From assembly GCA_900769465.1 (NCBI GenBank), contig CAAGGT010000316.1:1-64000 (forward strand): DNA of 64,000 bases, in the 5' to 3' direction. Positions 60,229 to 64,000 of the stretch are shown here, one piece after another. Position numbers and translations under genes: made by a program. Each line of letters starts with the position of its first letter. Within the stretch, counting starts at the first letter, position 1. Origin of the DNA: Bacteroidaceae bacterium. GTDB lineage: Bacteria > Bacteroidota > Bacteroidia > Bacteroidales > Bacteroidaceae. The notes under the pieces are model-generated. The model ran no database searches. It saw only the letters and a list, made by a program, of their open reading frames with translations, and had not been told where the DNA came from.

Positions 60229-61221
60229 TCACTTCCCGTACTTCTCTTTGGCCTCTTTGTTTAAATGCTTGATGGTATCCAGGTAGGCCTGTTCCACCGG
60301 CGAGAGGGTGCGTAACTCATATTTGCGATATTCGCTTTCGGCCTTTGAAATTGCAGCCGTATGACTCACCTTGCCGGCACTTGTCAATAAAGGTTCACCT
60401 GTCGATGAAAGGATATTGTCAAGTTGCTGTATATAATCACTCATATACATAGGACGACGTTTCATTGCCTGTATCTCGGCAAAATCAAAATATCCCGAAA
60501 CAAGGTTATTCAAGATTTTCAGTTCATCTTCCTTCAAATAATTCTTCGCAATTCTCACATCTGCAAGTGTTGGGTGTTCCCCTTTGAAAGTTGTCAATCC
60601 CATAAATGGTTGCTCCGCATCGGCTCTTTCATAAATAACCTCGGCGGCAGTGTGTCCGTGCGCAGCAAAGTGCAACTTATTCTGTACAATTTTGAAGAAC
60701 TCAATTGAAAGGTCACATCGTGGGTCATAATCCACAGCTGTCGCATAAAGGTCGAGCACCTGACGATACATAACTTTCTCCGATGAACGGATATCCCTTA
60801 TGCGGTCAAGCAACTCTTTCCAGTAATTACCACCGCCCAACTGTTTCAGGCGCTCATCGTCCATTGTGAAGCCCTTTATGATATACTCTTTCAATCGCTC
60901 GGTAGCCCACTGACGGAAACGTGTTGCAGTAACAGAACGAACACGATAACCAAGCGAAAGAATCATATCGAGGTTGTAATGGTTTACCTCGTATGTTTTA
61001 CCATCAGAAGCAGTTGTTCGGAATTTCCGAACAACTGAACCTTCATTTAATTCCCCATCCTCAAATATATGCTTAATATGCTCACTTACATTCGATTTAC
61101 TTGTTTGGTACAAGTCACAAAGCTGCTGTTGAGTGAGCCACATAGTCTCCTCATTATACACCACATCAAGATGCACCTTGCCATCCTCGCTTTGGTAAAT
61201 TACTATGTTGTTTGGGGTCAT
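60229..61221 (-). CDS. RhuM-family protein
   Basis: The 330-residue protein is full-length RhuM. It starts with IVIYQSEDGKVHLDVVYNEETMWLTQQQLCDLYQTSKSNVSEHI, with the conserved WLTQxQ helix-turn-helix-like segment, and contains the family core NHYNLDMILSLGYRVRS (about 80-96) and RFRQWATERLKEYIIKGF. RhuM was named from a Salmonella pathogenicity island. Its role is not settled, but it is common in mobile and restriction loci, as here beside an Eco57I-type methylase. It has no signal peptide. Confidence 0.9.
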   Translation of the reverse strand: MTPNNIVIYQSEDGKVHLDVVYNEETMWLTQQQLCDLYQTSKSNVSEHIKHIFEDGELNEGSVVRKFRTTASDGKTYEVNHYNLDMILSLGYRVRSVTATRFRQWATERLKEYIIKGFTMDDERLKQLGGGNYWKELLDRIRDIRSSEKVMYRQVLDLYATAVDYDPRCDLSIEFFKIVQNKLHFAAHGHTAAEVIYERADAEQPFMGLTTFKGEHPTLADVRIAKNYLKEDELKILNNLVSGYFDFAEIQAMKRRPMYMSDYIQQLDNILSSTGEPLLTSAGKVSHTAAISKAESEYRKYELRTLSPVEQAYLDTIKHLNKEAKEKYGK

Positions 61222-61277
61222 TAGCTTTATTTATTTTAAATCAGATGGAGGTTAAACATTGTTTAGATTATGAATGT

Positions 61278-61616
61278 TTAAATATGTTTCCTTTCTAAAT
61301 TAGGGTTGTACCTTCTAAAAATCTCAATCATTAGATTATAGTCATCTTGACTCATTCCTGCCGGATATGTCCCATTGGATTGATTAAACCACAATAATTT
61401 CTTCAAGAAGGAAATTAGATGTCCGATTTCTAATCTGCAACCATAATATCTATTGTGTTTACGAAGAATTCTAATTTCTTCTAACTCCTTTTTATGCTTT
61501 TGGCAATTTAGAATAAAATCTTCTTCTTTCCATTCTTTTGACTCTTCAAAAAAATCAAGGACAGTCAAACTGTAAAATCTCATATTCATGTTCACTCCAA
61601 ATTTAGTATTTACCAT
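61278..61616 (-). CDS. Hypothetical protein, 112 residues
   Basis: It is not recognised. The protein is hydrophilic, with charged stretches (FFEESKEWKEEDFILNCQKHKKELEE) and a C-terminal half resembling a helical DNA- or protein-binding fold (YNLMIEIFRRYNPNLE). Start may be the first Met or Met10/Met12. It lies 28 nt behind the 345-residue unknown gene in the same orientation and ahead of rhuM. The set may be one operon with the methylase. Confidence 0.55.
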   Translation of the reverse strand: MVNTKFGVNMNMRFYSLTVLDFFEESKEWKEEDFILNCQKHKKELEEIRILRKHNRYYGCRLEIGHLISFLKKLLWFNQSNGTYPAGMSQDDYNLMIEIFRRYNPNLERKHI

Positions 61617-61644
61617 ATTGTTTAATGATACACTATGGGCTACA

Positions 61645-62682
61645 TCAAGTTATATGTCCAGTTCGTCTTAATAAAGGCTTTTTGAAAATATTCGATGTAT
61701 AAGTTATATTAGAATAAAAGTTATTCTTCTGATTATACCATTCTTCAAGAAACAATGGGATATCTTCCGCAATTTCTTCATAAAAAGTTTTAGATATACA
61801 ATGGAACTCCGCTCTAAATAAGATATCTTGTAATGCCAATGAAACATCTTCAATATCATCAGATTGCAAATTACCGTATGTTTGGAATGCCCAAGTATTA
61901 GGAAAGGTTTCAGCAAAACCCAACAAAATGTAGGTCTTGTTTTTGACAGGAAAGATTTCTACTAGATTTATCGGGGTTGTAATTTTTTCTTTATCAGGCC
62001 CAAAATACAATCCCCTACATTCATCTTTTATCATTATAGGAGCAGCCAAACAAACTTCTAACCGGTATGGTAGCTGCACAACCTTAAAGTAATATTTTGA
62101 ATAGTCTGTGTGGAATATTCCTTTCTCAAATAATGATTTATACCGCCCCAAATCCTGCAAAGACTGTGAACTATTAGATTTCAATTCCCAAAATTGACAG
62201 AATAAATTTTCATCACAAGATATAATCCTATCAAGAATCTCAGAGGAAAAATCATACATAACAGTTTTTGCATAGATTTCTCTACACAATGTTCGATATG
62301 CTAACAAGTATTGATTTCTCTCATCGTACCAATCAATCGCACTATCAGACTGTTCTATCGGAGCAAATAATGCGGTGTCGTGTGTATTGCAAAAACCATA
62401 AAAACCAAATTGTTTCGAAACTCCGAGTTCTTTGTATTCAAGAAGAGGTTCATTCCGTAAAAAAGCAAACAAATGGTTGTATGTAAAAGCGTACAACTTG
62501 CCATCTATCGTTATCTCTGCAAGTTGTTGATTTCTCCTTTGAAATACATGTGAGAATATAGCATCATTAGAACAACTAGGACACATACAAGAGCGTTTAC
62601 GTTCTTTGGCCTGTTTCATTACTTTCTCCAACAGAGCCAAATATTCTTCCCGAGTTAATTCCTTACTATCATTGAAATCCAT
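61645..62682 (-). CDS. Hypothetical protein with N-terminal Cys/His motif
   Basis: The 345-residue protein has CMCPSCSNDAIFSHVFQR (about 33-50), a CxxC followed by SH, as in small HNH-like or SEC-C-like zinc modules. A second Cys/His set occurs later (FCNTHDTALF near 97). The remaining 240 residues are mixed alpha/beta with no known motif. Codon use is AT-rich like its neighbours. It lies 49 nt behind the Eco57I-type methylase gene, so it may be a restriction-locus partner. A nuclease role is a guess from the Cys/His module alone. Confidence 0.6.
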   Translation of the reverse strand: MDFNDSKELTREEYLALLEKVMKQAKERKRSCMCPSCSNDAIFSHVFQRRNQQLAEITIDGKLYAFTYNHLFAFLRNEPLLEYKELGVSKQFGFYGFCNTHDTALFAPIEQSDSAIDWYDERNQYLLAYRTLCREIYAKTVMYDFSSEILDRIISCDENLFCQFWELKSNSSQSLQDLGRYKSLFEKGIFHTDYSKYYFKVVQLPYRLEVCLAAPIMIKDECRGLYFGPDKEKITTPINLVEIFPVKNKTYILLGFAETFPNTWAFQTYGNLQSDDIEDVSLALQDILFRAEFHCISKTFYEEIAEDIPLFLEEWYNQKNNFYSNITYTSNIFKKPLLRRTGHIT

Positions 62683-62731
62683 TATTTCATTGGTTTTATT
62701 TTGGACTCGATGAAGGCGATTTCAGATTCAC

Positions 62732-64000
62732 CTAATCTTTATCCTTTGACTTTGCTTTCAATACAGCTTTGATATGCTGTTGGTTTTGCTCGTCTATACA
62801 AAAGAGACCGTAAAGTTGAGCATTTACATCACCGCTAAAATCAATCAAACCATTTTGGTCTGTATAGTTCTCTATGTCCGGTACTTTCTTCGCCAATGAA
62901 GTCAAAGATTCATCTGTCAGTAAGAATGCAAATCTTATGATTTCACTAGTAGCATACTTCAAGAAGTTTCTTGCTTCTTGTTCTGTGTCAAAAGTCTTTA
63001 ATGCCACGCGAGAACGGCCAAATGCACTGTAATTATCTATTACCGCAATTTGATTACTTCGCTTCTGACCGCCAGCATTGGCACTTGAAACAATTACCTT
63101 CCATTTGTTCAGGTACTCAACTCCTGTTGTAATTACATTCTTGTTTGCAATATACCAACGGGCTCTACCACTCTTACCTGCTTTGTCATTGGTGAACAGT
63201 TTAATCTCGCTATTGATATCAAACGAATCACCTTCATTATACTCTCTAACCAATGACGGGTTTTTCTCGACAAAATCGCTCTCAATAGAAAATAATTTCT
63301 GTGACAAAATCGAAGCATGTAAACAAGAGAATTTTTCGATAGCCAAATCCAAGCAGGAAACGATATCTGTATCAAGTGGATTTAGTGCAAACAACTCGTC
63401 TCCAGGATTGGTAGCAATAACAGAAACCTCTTGCCCACCTTTAGAATACACATATCGAAAACCTCCTTCATCTTTTTGAGTATCCTTCAAAACGATAGAT
63501 AAACCGTCAGCAATGCCTACCTCCTTGAAAATATCAGTGGAAACTGGATAAAATTTTAATAAGCTCAAGTGCGGGTCGTTGATTTGAGCCAAGCCAAATT
63601 GCTCCATACCTTTACCAGAACGATGAATCCACCTTGCACCAGGGTATATCAACGAAACGTAACGTCCTAACTTATCACTTACATTTTGGAAATGATGAAA
63701 TATGCTAGAACTGCGTTTTTGACCGTTAGAAGTTTCTTTTTGTGCAACAACTTCTTGATACGGTGGGTTACCAACTATTGCTGTAAATTTCATATCGTTA
63801 TCTTCGTTTGCTTTCCAATAATTTTTGCCCTGCTTCATTTGAGATACAAACTTAGCAGTCTTATTTGTAATTTGATTTGTTAAGTCCTCATAGTAACGTG
63901 TATTCACTTTAATCTGACGGAAACCGCGTAATGTCCTACGAGTAATACTCTTCGCCATCTGTGTCTTGCACAGTACAAATATATTCTCACGCAGTACTGC
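62732..64000 (-). CDS. Eco57I-type restriction-modification methylase (partial, start beyond right edge)
   Basis: 423 codons are visible. An ATG at 63958 exists, but the frame stays open for 14 more codons to the window edge, and NPPY occurs only about 60 residues after that ATG, too early for a complete N6-adenine methylase. The catalytic motif IV is IVGNPPYQEV. The rest (YPGARWIHRSGKGMEQFG, GVEYLNKWKVIVSSANAGGQKRS, AFGRSRVAL) fits the C-terminal target-recognition half of Eco57I-like single-chain enzymes. The missing N-terminus should hold the SAM-binding motif and perhaps a nuclease or helicase. Confidence 0.85.
   Translation of the reverse strand, partial: AVLRENIFVLCKTQMAKSITRRTLRGFRQIKVNTRYYEDLTNQITNKTAKFVSQMKQGKNYWKANEDNDMKFTAIVGNPPYQEVVAQKETSNGQKRSSSIFHHFQNVSDKLGRYVSLIYPGARWIHRSGKGMEQFGLAQINDPHLSLLKFYPVSTDIFKEVGIADGLSIVLKDTQKDEGGFRYVYSKGGQEVSVIATNPGDELFALNPLDTDIVSCLDLAIEKFSCLHASILSQKLFSIESDFVEKNPSLVREYNEGDSFDINSEIKLFTNDKAGKSGRARWYIANKNVITTGVEYLNKWKVIVSSANAGGQKRSNQIAVIDNYSAFGRSRVALKTFDTEQEARNFLKYATSEIIRFAFLLTDESLTSLAKKVPDIENYTDQNGLIDFSGDVNAQLYGLFCIDEQNQQHIKAVLKAKSKDKD

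Overview
The window reads as a chromosomal segment of a member of the Bacteroidales (phylum Bacteroidota), most likely a gut-type anaerobe. This rests on exact or near matches to the Bacteroidota -7 promoter box TAnnTTTG ahead of several genes, on BspA-type leucine-rich surface proteins, DUF4251 and PspC/PadR genes, on a BT0820-type HAD protein, and on a tRNA whose CCA end is not encoded. The genus cannot be fixed from the sequence alone.

Layout. 1-300: start of an IS-type transposase gene cut by the left edge, then tRNA-Lys(CTT). 0.4-9.4 kb: HAD hydrolase, umuD-umuC, a zinc-ribbon coiled-coil protein with a Nif3-family protein, a PadR-PspC-PspC stress-type operon and a MalY/PatB C-S lyase. 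9.5-13.7 kb: a serine peptidase translationally coupled to an orphan FecE-like ATPase, then a GH43-like lipoprotein with nagB. 13.7-18.9 kb: a 1081-residue BspA-like protein flanked by palindromic and dispersed repeats, and a DUF4251 protein whose frame continues past a TGA into a proline-rich tail. 19-20.7 kb: yebC and a GIY-YIG nuclease gene lodged inside an array of 113-bp repeats. 20.7-30 kb: core genes (pheT, trpS, dnaB, ispE), a lipoprotein, a FlK-like thioesterase and a small-conductance mechanosensitive channel. 30.2-36.2 kb: a five-gene operon of SDR, aldehyde dehydrogenase, BASS transporter, PlsC acyltransferase and outer-membrane barrel. 36.2-41.7 kb: a self-contained [FeFe]-hydrogenase locus, with hydF, hydG and hydE on the minus strand and a group-B-like hydrogenase divergent from hydE. 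41.7-45.2 kb: phoH, purC, ubiE/menG, aroE, ending in a perfect palindrome and two 78-bp elements. 45.5-55.3 kb: a secreted transglutaminase-like/LRR protein with a small partner, an RSH enzyme with an apparently degenerate synthetase, pheS, a histidine phosphatase, nth, pgk and a large TPR protein. 55.4-64 kb: an AT-richer accessory region holding a tRNA-Gly-like fragment, an RloA/RloB-type defence pair with an unknown third gene, a second BspA-like protein with a 60-residue peptide gene, a RhuM protein, two unknowns and an Eco57I-type methylase that runs off the right edge.

How genes work together. HydE, HydG and HydF should together build the H-cluster of the adjacent hydrogenase. PheS and PheT (30 kb apart) form one synthetase. 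UmuD and UmuC form an error-prone polymerase. The SDR and ALDH could oxidise an alcohol to an acid beside a carrier, an acyltransferase and an outer-membrane protein. The strongest leads for undescribed biology are the GIY-YIG/113-bp repeat unit, the five-gene SDR-to-barrel operon, the third gene beside RloAB, and the repeat families around the bspA genes and aroE. No CRISPR array, rRNA or recognisable riboswitch was found.
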